Of a stretch of DNA of 64,000 nt, positions 17,141 to 24,559 are shown piece after piece. The position numbers were made by a program, and so were the translations under genes. Source of the DNA: Bradyrhizobium sp. WD16 (GTDB lineage: Bacteria > Pseudomonadota > Alphaproteobacteria > Rhizobiales > Xanthobacteraceae); assembly GCF_024181725.1 (NCBI RefSeq), contig NZ_CP028908.1:2779501-2843500 (forward strand). Reading direction: 5' to 3'. A model generated the notes under the pieces. That model was not told the origin of the DNA and did not search any database. It saw nothing but the letters and a program-made list of their open reading frames with translations. Every line of letters begins with the position of its first letter. The first letter of the stretch is position 1.

Positions 17141-18976
17141 TCAGCGACGACCGAACAGCCTTTCGATGTCGGCGAGCTTGAGCTCGACATAAGTCGGCCG
17201 GCCATGGTTGCACTGGCCGGAATTGGGGGTCGATTCCATTTCCCGCAGCAGCGCGTTCATCTCCTCGGGCTTGAGGATGCGCCCCGCCCGTACCGAGCCA
17301 TGGCAGGCCATGGTGGCGGCGACATGCATCAGCCGGCGCTCCAGCGGCAGCGCCTCGTCCCATTCGGCCATGTGCTCGGCGAGATCGCGCAGCAGCGCCG
17401 CGGCATCACCTCGGCCGAGCAGGGCGGGGGTCTCCCGCACCGCGACCGCGCCGGGACCGAAGGATTCGACGACGAGGCCGAAGCGCTCGAGTTCGCCGGC
17501 GCGGCCGAGGAGCCGCTCCACCGTGGCCTCGTCCAGTTCGACGATCTGCGGGATCAGCAGGATCTGGCGGCCGACGCCGTCGCGCTCCAGCGACGCCTTG
17601 AGCCGCTCGTAGACGATGCGCTCGTGGGCGGCGTGCTGATCGACGACGATGAGACCGTCGCGGGTCTGCGACACGATATAGGTGCCGTGGATCTGGGTGC
17701 GCGCCGCGCCGAGGGGGGCGTCGATCAGGTCCGGCGGCGGCGCGGCGTGGCCGCGCAGGTCGGCGGCCGGGGCGCCGACGTCGAACGCCGGCTGCGCCGG
17801 TGCGGCAAAGCCAGGCGCCGCATCGGCGATCGTGGCAGTAAAGCCGGAGCCGAAGGGCGACGCCGTCGGCGACACGAAGGCCGGCCCAGGCGCCGCCGGC
17901 GAGCGCTGCCAGTCCCAGTTGACCGGCCTCGAGCGAAACGCCGCTATCGCCGCCTCGCCGCTGTTGCCGGCGGTGCGGCGGCCCTCGCGGGCGAGACCTT
18001 CCTTCAGCGCATGGACGATCAGCGCGCGCACCAGGCCGGCATTGCGGAAGCGCACCTCGGTCTTGGCCGGATGGACATTGGCGTCGACTTCCTGTGGCGG
18101 CAGCGTGACGAACAGCGCCACCACGGGATGACGGTCGCGCGGCAGGTAGTCGGCATAGGCGGCGCGCACCGCGCCGATGATCAACTTGTCGCGCACCGGC
18201 CGGCCGTTGACGAACAGATACTGGCCGAGCGCATTGGCCCGGGTCAGCGCCGGCGCCGCGGCGAAACCTTCGACATGAACCCCTTCGCGCTCGGACATCA
18301 CCGCGATGGCATGGGTGCGGAAGTCGGCGCCGAGAATGTCGCCGAGCCGGGTGAGGCGGCCGGGCCCGCCGGGCAGCGCCGCCGCCCAGGTCACCGGCGC
18401 GCGTTCCTCCCCGGCGAGGGTGAAGGCGATGTCCGGTCTCGCCATGGCGAGACGGCGCACCGTCTCGCGGATCGCCTCGGCCTCGGTGCGGTCGGTCTTG
18501 AGGAATTTCAGCCGTGCCGGCGTCGCGTAGAAAAGTTCGCTGACATCGACGCGGGTGCCGCGCGACAGTGCCGACGGCGCGATCGGCGACTTGGCGCCGC
18601 CCTCGACGTTCAGCGCCCAGGCATGGGGCTCGCCGGCGTGACGCGTGGTGATGGCGAGTTTCGCCACCGCGCCGATCGAGGGCAGGGCCTCGCCGCGGAA
18701 GCCGAGCGTCTTGATCGCCAGCAGGTCCTCGTCGTCGAGCTTGGAGGTGGCGTGGCGGTCGACGGCGAGCGCGAGGTCGGCCCTCGTCATGCCTTGGCCG
18801 TCGTCGGTGATGGTGATGCGGCGCCGGCCGCCGCCCTCGGTGAAGATGTCGATCCGGCTTGCGCCGGCATCGATGGCGTTCTCCACCAGTTCCTTGACGG
18901 CGCTCGCCGGCCGTTCGACCACCTCGCCGGCGGCGATGCGGTTGACGATGGTTTCGGGAAGCTGGCGGACGGGCAT
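17141..18976 (-). CDS. mutL: DNA mismatch repair protein MutL
   Basis: MutL couples MutS mismatch recognition to downstream repair. The GHKL ATPase motifs are present: IAAGEVVERPASAVKELVENAIDAGA, DDGQGM, and TLGFRGEALPSI; GTRVDVSELFYATPARLKFL follows. A Pro/Ala-rich linker (~340-425) precedes the C-terminal dimerisation domain. The ending (CNHGRPTYVEL, DIERLFGRR) includes the GRPT motif. Length, 611 residues, is normal. mutS is not in the window. Confidence 0.97.
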   Translation of the reverse strand: MPVRQLPETIVNRIAAGEVVERPASAVKELVENAIDAGASRIDIFTEGGGRRRITITDDGQGMTRADLALAVDRHATSKLDDEDLLAIKTLGFRGEALPSIGAVAKLAITTRHAGEPHAWALNVEGGAKSPIAPSALSRGTRVDVSELFYATPARLKFLKTDRTEAEAIRETVRRLAMARPDIAFTLAGEERAPVTWAAALPGGPGRLTRLGDILGADFRTHAIAVMSEREGVHVEGFAAAPALTRANALGQYLFVNGRPVRDKLIIGAVRAAYADYLPRDRHPVVALFVTLPPQEVDANVHPAKTEVRFRNAGLVRALIVHALKEGLAREGRRTAGNSGEAAIAAFRSRPVNWDWQRSPAAPGPAFVSPTASPFGSGFTATIADAAPGFAAPAQPAFDVGAPAADLRGHAAPPPDLIDAPLGAARTQIHGTYIVSQTRDGLIVVDQHAAHERIVYERLKASLERDGVGRQILLIPQIVELDEATVERLLGRAGELERFGLVVESFGPGAVAVRETPALLGRGDAAALLRDLAEHMAEWDEALPLERRLMHVAATMACHGSVRAGRILKPEEMNALLREMESTPNSGQCNHGRPTYVELKLADIERLFGRR

Positions 18977-19003
18977 CGGATGCGACTCGGAGCGATCAAA
19001 AGG

Positions 19004-19483
19004 TCAATCTAGCAGAGCTTCGCAAGGTCCGAGACCCTCGAGCATTCCGACCAGATTTTCCGGCCAGACGATGCTCGTCGTGGTTCTGAGACGGGCAGCC
19101 GACCACCAGGCCTCCTCGGTCATCACGTCTCGCTCCTGTTCGGTCCAGCCGTCCCTGGATAACCGTTCCTGGCTGATCCGGACCACGAAATAATGCTCGT
19201 CCGCGATCACCCATTCTCCGTCGGGGAGTTGAAACGAGGCCTCCCGCCGCGCGGCCAACGGACCGGCGTGCGATAAAATCACCCCGGTCTCTTCCCGCAG
19301 CTCACGGAGTGCTGCCGCCTCGACGGTTTCGCCTGGCTCGACGCCGCCGCCGGGCGTTGCCCAATAGTCTTTGCCCGCCAACGGGCCGTGGCTGTGAACG
19401 AAGCGGAACAGCAGTACTTCGCTCGCTGGATTAAGGATGAGCCAGCGGGCGGACAGTCGCCTTCGCGTTGGGTGATCGGCCAT
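19004..19483 (-). CDS. Nudix hydrolase
   Basis: This 159-residue protein has a complete Nudix box (GX5EX7REXXEEXGX) starting GGGVEPGETVEAAALREL and ending REETGV, followed by typical beta strands and an aromatic-rich C-terminus. Nudix enzymes cleave nucleoside diphosphates linked to another moiety; the substrate here cannot be told. It lies 14 bp after arfB and 27 bp before mutL on the same strand, so probably in one transcript. Confidence 0.88.
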   Translation of the reverse strand: MADHPTRRRLSARWLILNPASEVLLFRFVHSHGPLAGKDYWATPGGGVEPGETVEAAALRELREETGVILSHAGPLAARREASFQLPDGEWVIADEHYFVVRISQERLSRDGWTEQERDVMTEEAWWSAARLRTTTSIVWPENLVGMLEGLGPCEALLD

Positions 19484-19497
19484 GCTGCGGTTGTGCC

Positions 19498-19911
19498 TCA
19501 GTCGCTGATTCGGCCGCGCATGGCCTTGACGTCGCCGCGATGCTTCTTGCCTTCGAGGCGTCGCTGCTTGGAGCCGAGGGTGGGGCGGGTCGCCCGGCGG
19601 GGCTTGGGCCGCACCGCGGCGTCGCGAAGCAGGTCCACCAGCCGATCGATGGCATCCTGGCGGTTGCGCTCCTGGGTGCGGTAGCGATCGGCCTGGATGA
19701 CGATGACACCGTCCTTGGTCATGCGGCGCCCGGCGAGGCGGGCGAGACGCTCGGCCATGTCCGGCGGCAGCGCGGCGCGGTGGCTGTCCCAGCGCAGCTG
19801 CGCGGCCGTGGCGAGCTTGTTGACGTTCTGCCCGCCGGGCCCGGAGGCCCGGACAAAGCTGATCTCGACATCGTCGTCGTCGATGGAAATGGCGTGATTG
19901 ATGCGCAGCAT
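19498..19911 (-). CDS. arfB: Alternative ribosome-rescue peptidyl-tRNA hydrolase ArfB
   Basis: This 137-residue class I release factor-like protein carries the GGQ motif in ASGPGGQNVNKLATA, which hydrolyses peptidyl-tRNA on stalled ribosomes. It has no stop-codon recognition domain. The basic tail (RPKPRRATRPTLGSKQRR, then KKHRGDVK) is the mRNA-channel anchor typical of ArfB (YaeJ). The ATG at 19911 matches family N-termini (MLRINHAISI); the frame continues 15 codons upstream. Confidence 0.92.
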   Translation of the reverse strand: MLRINHAISIDDDDVEISFVRASGPGGQNVNKLATAAQLRWDSHRAALPPDMAERLARLAGRRMTKDGVIVIQADRYRTQERNRQDAIDRLVDLLRDAAVRPKPRRATRPTLGSKQRRLEGKKHRGDVKAMRGRISD

Positions 19912-19990
19912 GGCCGGACCGGTCGTGTGCCCGCGGAAACGGGATTCGGCGAACACTCTATCCGTATTCGTCGCGGCGGTCCCGTGCGGA

Positions 19991-21370
19991 TCAGTTGCGG
20001 ACCGGTTGGGGCGGAGCAGCGGCGGCCGGCAGCGACTGGGCGGTGGCCTTCACCGGGCGGCCGACCACGACCGTGAGCAGGCCGCTGCCCCACAGCCGTT
20101 TCGCCGCACGCCGCGCGTCATCGAGGGTCACCGCGTCGACGAGGCCGTTGCGGATCTCGATATAGTCGATCGGCAGGCCGTCGAGCTGATATTGCATCAT
20201 GGCCGCGGCGATCTTCGACGAGGTGTCGAGGGCCAGCATCTGCGAGCCCTTGAGATAGGACTTCGCCTCGTCGAGTTCCTTTTGGCTCGGTCCGTCCTCG
20301 CCCATGCGGCGGATTTCGCGGTCGAGGGTCTCGACCGTCTCCTCGGCGCGGTCGGCGCGGGTCGCGGTCGAGCCGGCGAACAGCGCCGAGTTCTGCATCC
20401 ACACCAGCGAATCGTAGATCGAGTAGACGAGGCCCCGCTTCTCGCGCACTTCGCGATAGAGCCGCGACGACAGCGAGCCGCCGCCGAGGATGTGGTTGGC
20501 GACATAGCCGGCCATGAAGTCGGGATCGTTGCGCAACAGGCCAGGGCCGCCGAAGGTCACCACCGTCTGCGGCACGTCGAGCGGCACGAACACCCGCTGC
20601 GGCGGCTTGATCGCGGCCACCGTGGGGACATCGATGAGCGAACTGGTTGCCGGCAGCGCGCCGAAGGTGTCGTCGAGCAGGCGGCCGAGGGTCGCGGCGT
20701 CGATGTCGCCGACGACGCCGATGCGCAGCTTGTCGCGCGTCAGGGTACGGCGGACATAGCTGCGCAGGTCGGCGGTGGAAATGGTGGGGACGCTGTCGAG
20801 GCTGCCGTTGGTGGCGCGGCCATAGGGATGATCGGGATAGGCGAGCTGCCAGAAGCTGCGATTGGCCAGCGAGGTCGGCGTCGTGGTCTCGCGGCGCAGG
20901 ATCGAGATGATCTGCGAGCGGATGCGCTCGACCGCATCACCGTCGAAGCGCGGTTCGATCAGCGTCAGCCGCAGCAGGCTGAAGGCCTCGTCGCGGTTGT
21001 CCTTGAGCATCCGCAGCGAGCCGCGGAAATAGTCGCGGGCGGTGGAGAAGGAGAGCTGGATGGCACGACGTTCGAGTCGATCGTGATAGGCACTGGAATC
21101 GAGGTCGCCGGCGCCCTCGTCGAGCGTCTCCGCCACCATATGACTGACGCCGGACTTGTCCGCCGGGTCCTGGGCGGCGCCGCCGGCAAAAGCGTATTCC
21201 ATGGCCACCAGCGGCACGGTGGCGTCCTGGACAAACCAGGCCTCGATGCCGCCGGGCGACACCACGCGTTGGATCCTGGCGGCGGCCTGGGCGAGGCGCG
21301 GCGCGAGCGGCAGGGCGGCGCCGGCCAGCGCGAAGGCGCCGGCGGCGCGGAGAAAGTCTCGGCGGCGCAT
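19991..21370 (-). CDS. M16-family peptidase, non-catalytic-type subunit
   Basis: This M16 (pitrilysin/insulinase) family protein of 459 residues has a Tat-like signal, RRRDFLRAAGAFALAGAAL, implying export. The zinc motif HxxEH is degraded to HMVAE, so it lacks one zinc-binding His. It keeps the C-terminal substrate-binding region SSRLYREVREKRGLVYSI with its Arg/Tyr pair. This division is known from two-subunit M16B peptidases, where one subunit supplies zinc chemistry and the other the R/Y pair. Its ATG is 2 bp after the stop of the catalytic subunit gene. Confidence 0.88.
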   Translation of the reverse strand: MRRRDFLRAAGAFALAGAALPLAPRLAQAAARIQRVVSPGGIEAWFVQDATVPLVAMEYAFAGGAAQDPADKSGVSHMVAETLDEGAGDLDSSAYHDRLERRAIQLSFSTARDYFRGSLRMLKDNRDEAFSLLRLTLIEPRFDGDAVERIRSQIISILRRETTTPTSLANRSFWQLAYPDHPYGRATNGSLDSVPTISTADLRSYVRRTLTRDKLRIGVVGDIDAATLGRLLDDTFGALPATSSLIDVPTVAAIKPPQRVFVPLDVPQTVVTFGGPGLLRNDPDFMAGYVANHILGGGSLSSRLYREVREKRGLVYSIYDSLVWMQNSALFAGSTATRADRAEETVETLDREIRRMGEDGPSQKELDEAKSYLKGSQMLALDTSSKIAAAMMQYQLDGLPIDYIEIRNGLVDAVTLDDARRAAKRLWGSGLLTVVVGRPVKATAQSLPAAAAPPQPVRN

Positions 21371-21372
21371 GA

Positions 21373-22836
21373 TCACGAGCGTTTCTCCTCGCGCCGGGGC
21401 GCGTTGTCCTTGACGAGATAACCGGTCACGGAGCGCTTCTTGTCGAGCCAGGTGCGTGCGGCATCGCGCACCTGGTTGGCGGTGACGGCGCGGATGCGAC
21501 GCGGCCACTCGATCACGTCATCGACCTTGAGGCCGACGGTGAGGGCGGCGCCATACCAGCGCGCCAGTGTGCTCTGGCTGTCCTGGGCATAGACTGCTTC
21601 GGCAATGAGCTGGGTCTTGGCGCGCTCCAGCGTCTCGGCGGAGACGCCGTTCTGCGCCACTTCGGCGATCACCGCGTCGATCGCGGCCTCGATCTGGGCG
21701 AAGTCTACTCCGGGCTTTGGCGAGGCGGAAATGGCGAACTGGGTCGCATCCACCGCCGTGCCCTGGTACCAGGTGCCGGTGCTGACCGCGAGCGGCTTGT
21801 CGACGACGAGGGCGCGATAGAGCAGCGAATTGTTGCCGCCGCCGAGCACCTGGGCGAGTAGTTCGAGGGCGTCGCTGTCGGTGGTGGAGCCGGTCGCCGC
21901 CGGCACCAGATAATAGCGGCGCAGCGCCGGCTGCTCGACGCGGGGATCGGCCAGCGTCACGGTGCGCGGGCCGGCGGGCGCCGGCTCCTGCGGGCGCACG
22001 CGCTGGACCGGGATGTCGGGCTGCGCCGGGATTGCCGCGAAATTGCGTTCGACCAGCGGGCGCACCTCGTCGGCGGTGACGTCGCCGGCGATCACCAGCG
22101 TGGCGTTGTTGGGGGCGTAGAAGCGCTTGTAGAAGGCGAGCGCATCCTCGCGGTTGAGCTTCTCGATTTCCTGGTGCCAGCCGATCACCGGCCGGCCATA
22201 GGGGTGATTGAGATACAGTGCCGCCATGATCTGCTCGGTGAGCCGGGCGTCGGGGCTGTTGGCGACGCGCATATTGTATTCTTCCAGCACCACGTCGCGT
22301 TCCGGCAGCACCTCCTCGTTCTTCAGCGTCAGGCCGGTCATGCGGTCGGCTTCGAACGCCATCATGGTGGCGAGCTTGTCGCGCGCCACACGCTGGAAAT
22401 AGCCGGTGTAGTCGGTCGAGGTGAAGGCATTCTCGTTGCCCCCGACCCGGATCACGGTCTGGGAGAATTCGCCGGCCGGATGCTTGGCGGTGCCCTTGAA
22501 CATCAGGTGTTCGAGGAAATGGGCAAGGCCCGATTTGCCCGGGGTCTCGTCGGCGGAGCCCACCTTGTACCAGATCATCTCCGTGACCACCGGGGTGCGA
22601 TGGTCGGGAATGACTACGACCTGAAGGCCGTTGGCGAGGCTGAAGGTTGATGGCTTCGGCGGGGGAGCCTCCTCGCGCGGCGGTGCGCCGACGGCAGCCG
22701 GAGGCACCTCGACGGCGTGCGCCGGCGTGGCCAGCAGTGCGACCGCAAGGGCCGGGGCCGTCAGCGGGGAGCAGAAATCGGCAGCGAGATGGCGGAGCAA
22801 GTGTCGCGGTGACAGGTGTCGCGGTGAGCGGATCAT
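21373..22836 (-). CDS. M16-family zinc peptidase, catalytic subunit
   Basis: The catalytic partner of the next gene, about 487 residues, has an N-terminal hydrophobic signal (LTAPALAVALLATPAHA), so is probably periplasmic. The inverted zinc motif HFLEH (in SGLAHFLEHLMFKGT) and the downstream Glu in RDVVLEEYNMR are intact. The ATG at 22836 is preferred; the frame continues to 22911 without similarity. Such pairs act on peptides or misfolded proteins in the envelope; the substrate is unknown. Confidence 0.9.
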   Translation of the reverse strand: MIRSPRHLSPRHLLRHLAADFCSPLTAPALAVALLATPAHAVEVPPAAVGAPPREEAPPPKPSTFSLANGLQVVVIPDHRTPVVTEMIWYKVGSADETPGKSGLAHFLEHLMFKGTAKHPAGEFSQTVIRVGGNENAFTSTDYTGYFQRVARDKLATMMAFEADRMTGLTLKNEEVLPERDVVLEEYNMRVANSPDARLTEQIMAALYLNHPYGRPVIGWHQEIEKLNREDALAFYKRFYAPNNATLVIAGDVTADEVRPLVERNFAAIPAQPDIPVQRVRPQEPAPAGPRTVTLADPRVEQPALRRYYLVPAATGSTTDSDALELLAQVLGGGNNSLLYRALVVDKPLAVSTGTWYQGTAVDATQFAISASPKPGVDFAQIEAAIDAVIAEVAQNGVSAETLERAKTQLIAEAVYAQDSQSTLARWYGAALTVGLKVDDVIEWPRRIRAVTANQVRDAARTWLDKKRSVTGYLVKDNAPRREEKRS

Positions 22837-22980
22837 GCGCGGGCATACCCTCGGCAGACAAATGGAGCAGCGGCGTGGATTTGACACTCGCGACGCGCCT
22901 GGACGGACCACCAGGTCGCTGGTCCGGTGCCGAACGGATCGCGCCGCGCATCGTCAGGCGGCAAAGCGGACACAAGAAGC

Positions 22981-23002
22981 GGCGCCGGCACGGGCCGGCG
23001 CG
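22981..23002 (-). terminator. GC-rich hairpin after the 23010 gene
   Basis: GCGCCGGC and GCCGGCGC form a perfect 8-bp stem around a 4-nt loop just past the stop of the minus-strand gene starting at 23774. No T-run follows, so this is a plausible but weak terminator. Confidence 0.4.
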
Positions 23003-23009
23003 CGTCACT

Positions 23010-23774
23010 TCAGTTCGGCTTCTGCTGCATGTTGGGATCGAACACGTTCGTGCCCTGCTGGTCGATCGGCTTGGCCGGGCCGGTGCCATAGGCATAGGTC
23101 GGCGACGGCGTCTGGTAACCGGTCGGCGGCTGGGTCAGGTCTTCGCGGGTCGGCTCGCCCTTGAACTGGCCGACCTCAGCAGAGTTGCCGCCCTTGAAAA
23201 TGCCGGACCACATCCCGCCGCTGAACCCCAGCTGTGAGGGCGCCAGCATCGGCCCGCTGCCGGTGCCGCCCCACGCGTCAGGCTGGCTGCCAGGCTGCTG
23301 GGTGGTCGCTTCGCGGACTGATTTCGTGCGCTTGGGTGCAAGCTCGGCAGGGGTCAGCGGGCGGTTCAACTCGAACATGTCCGCCTTTTGCTGGCTCGCG
23401 GCTTCCTTCTCCGCCTTGCGTGCGGCGATCGAAGGGTCCTTGGGCCAGTTCGCCGGGGTCTTTTCGGCGCGGGCGTTTTCCGGCGGCGGCAGGTCGAGAT
23501 TGCGCGGCACCACCAGCGGCGAACGCTCGCGGTAGTCGATGCCCTTGCTGTCCATGTTGGTGCCGCCGATGCCGCTCATGATGTTGCGGACCAGCCTCTC
23601 CTCGAAGGTCGAATCGTCTTCTCCGTCGTCGCCGGCGCGGGCGGCACCCGCGGCGAGGCAGAGACCGACGCCGAGCAGGCAGGCGGTGAGGCGCAGCCGC
23701 GGGCCCAAACTCGCGCCAAAGAGGGCCTGGCGGCCGCGATGCGGCAGGATGTTGCTGGTTCGCATGATTCCCAT
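23010..23774 (-). CDS. Hypothetical exported protein
   Basis: This 254-residue protein has a signal peptide (RLTACLLGVGLCLAAGAARA, cleavage likely after ARA). The mature part is Pro/Lys/Gln-rich and lacks recognisable domains. Conserved-looking segments are FEERLVRNIMSGIGG, IDYRERSPLVVP and FSGGMWSGIFKG. Similar proteins occur next to lspA and M16 genes in this group; function is unknown. It lies between lspA and the M16 pair on the same strand. A second ATG three codons in (23765) is an alternative start. Confidence 0.65.
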   Translation of the reverse strand: MGIMRTSNILPHRGRQALFGASLGPRLRLTACLLGVGLCLAAGAARAGDDGEDDSTFEERLVRNIMSGIGGTNMDSKGIDYRERSPLVVPRNLDLPPPENARAEKTPANWPKDPSIAARKAEKEAASQQKADMFELNRPLTPAELAPKRTKSVREATTQQPGSQPDAWGGTGSGPMLAPSQLGFSGGMWSGIFKGGNSAEVGQFKGEPTREDLTQPPTGYQTPSPTYAYGTGPAKPIDQQGTNVFDPNMQQKPN

Positions 23775-23863
23775 CCGATCAGATTTCCTTATCCGATCAA
23801 TCGCTTAGGCGGAAGGCGCCAGCCCGTCGGACGGGCCTTCGCAGACGGCCGTATCGGCCGGGA

Positions 23864-24361
23864 TCAGGGCGCTTTTACGGCGGTCCTGCCAAAGAAGGAG
23901 TCATACAGGAGGCCCACCACACCGGCAACAATGGCCACATCTGCGAGGTTGAAGACGTACCAGTTATAGGTGGTCCCGCCGATCTGGGCGTGCAGCAATG
24001 CAAAATCGACCACGGCGCCGTAGAGCAGCCGGTCGATCGCATTGCCGATCGCGCCGCCGATGATCAGACCGAGGCTGAGGCTGGCGAGCACGGTCTGGGA
24101 CCGCGCCATCCAGATCGCCATCACCACCACCGCCACGGCCTTCAGCGCCACCAGCAGGGTCTGGCCGATGGGCCCCTGGTTCTGGAACCAGCCATAGCTG
24201 ATGCCGGTATTCCAGGCCATCACGAGGTCGAAGAACGGCGTCACCTCATAGGCGCCGCGACGCGGCAGATCGAAGATCTGCAGCAGCCACTGCTTGGCGG
24301 CCTGGTCGAGCACCAGCGTGATGGCGGCGGCAATGATGCCGGCGCGGAGCGGCGGTTTCAT
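23864..24361 (-). CDS. lspA: Lipoprotein signal peptidase (signal peptidase II)
   Basis: This 165-residue integral membrane aspartyl protease removes signal peptides from prolipoproteins. Four hydrophobic helices are visible, with the conserved AWNTGISYG, GGAIGNAIDRLLYGAVVDF (catalytic Asp) and FNLADVAI (second catalytic Asp). It follows ileS on the same strand, the usual ribF-ileS-lspA order, but here a 168-bp double-hairpin element separates ileS from lspA. Confidence 0.95.
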   Translation of the reverse strand: MKPPLRAGIIAAAITLVLDQAAKQWLLQIFDLPRRGAYEVTPFFDLVMAWNTGISYGWFQNQGPIGQTLLVALKAVAVVVMAIWMARSQTVLASLSLGLIIGGAIGNAIDRLLYGAVVDFALLHAQIGGTTYNWYVFNLADVAIVAGVVGLLYDSFFGRTAVKAP

Positions 24362-24391
24362 GCCGGCCTCATGGCGTCGCCGCGGAAGACC

Positions 24392-24559
24392 CTAGTACCC
24401 TGTTTCCGAAGTTCGTGAGTCACCTGCTGCATCCTCTGGACACGAACTTCGGAAACAAAAGGGTACTAGAATTATAAAGTTTGCTAGTGCCCTTTGCTTT
24501 CCGAAGTTCGTGGTTGGACGTGCGGCGCTGTATCACGAACTTCGGAAAGCGGGCACTAG
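24392..24559 (-). repeat. 168-bp double-hairpin element, diverged copy between ileS and lspA
   Basis: It has two CTAG-bounded hairpins. The first (24392-24469) has outer arms CTAGTACCC/GGGTACTAG and a perfect 16-bp inner stem (24402-24417 with 24441-24456). The second (24484-24559) has CTAGTGCCC/GGGCACTAG and a perfect 17-bp inner stem (24496-24512 with 24534-24550). The 14-nt spacer read on the minus strand begins CTAGCAAA, as in the other copies. Inner stems (TTTCCGAAGTTCGTG) differ from copies 1 and 3, but the architecture is the same. Its right-end CTAG contains the TAG stop of ileS. Confidence 0.92.
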
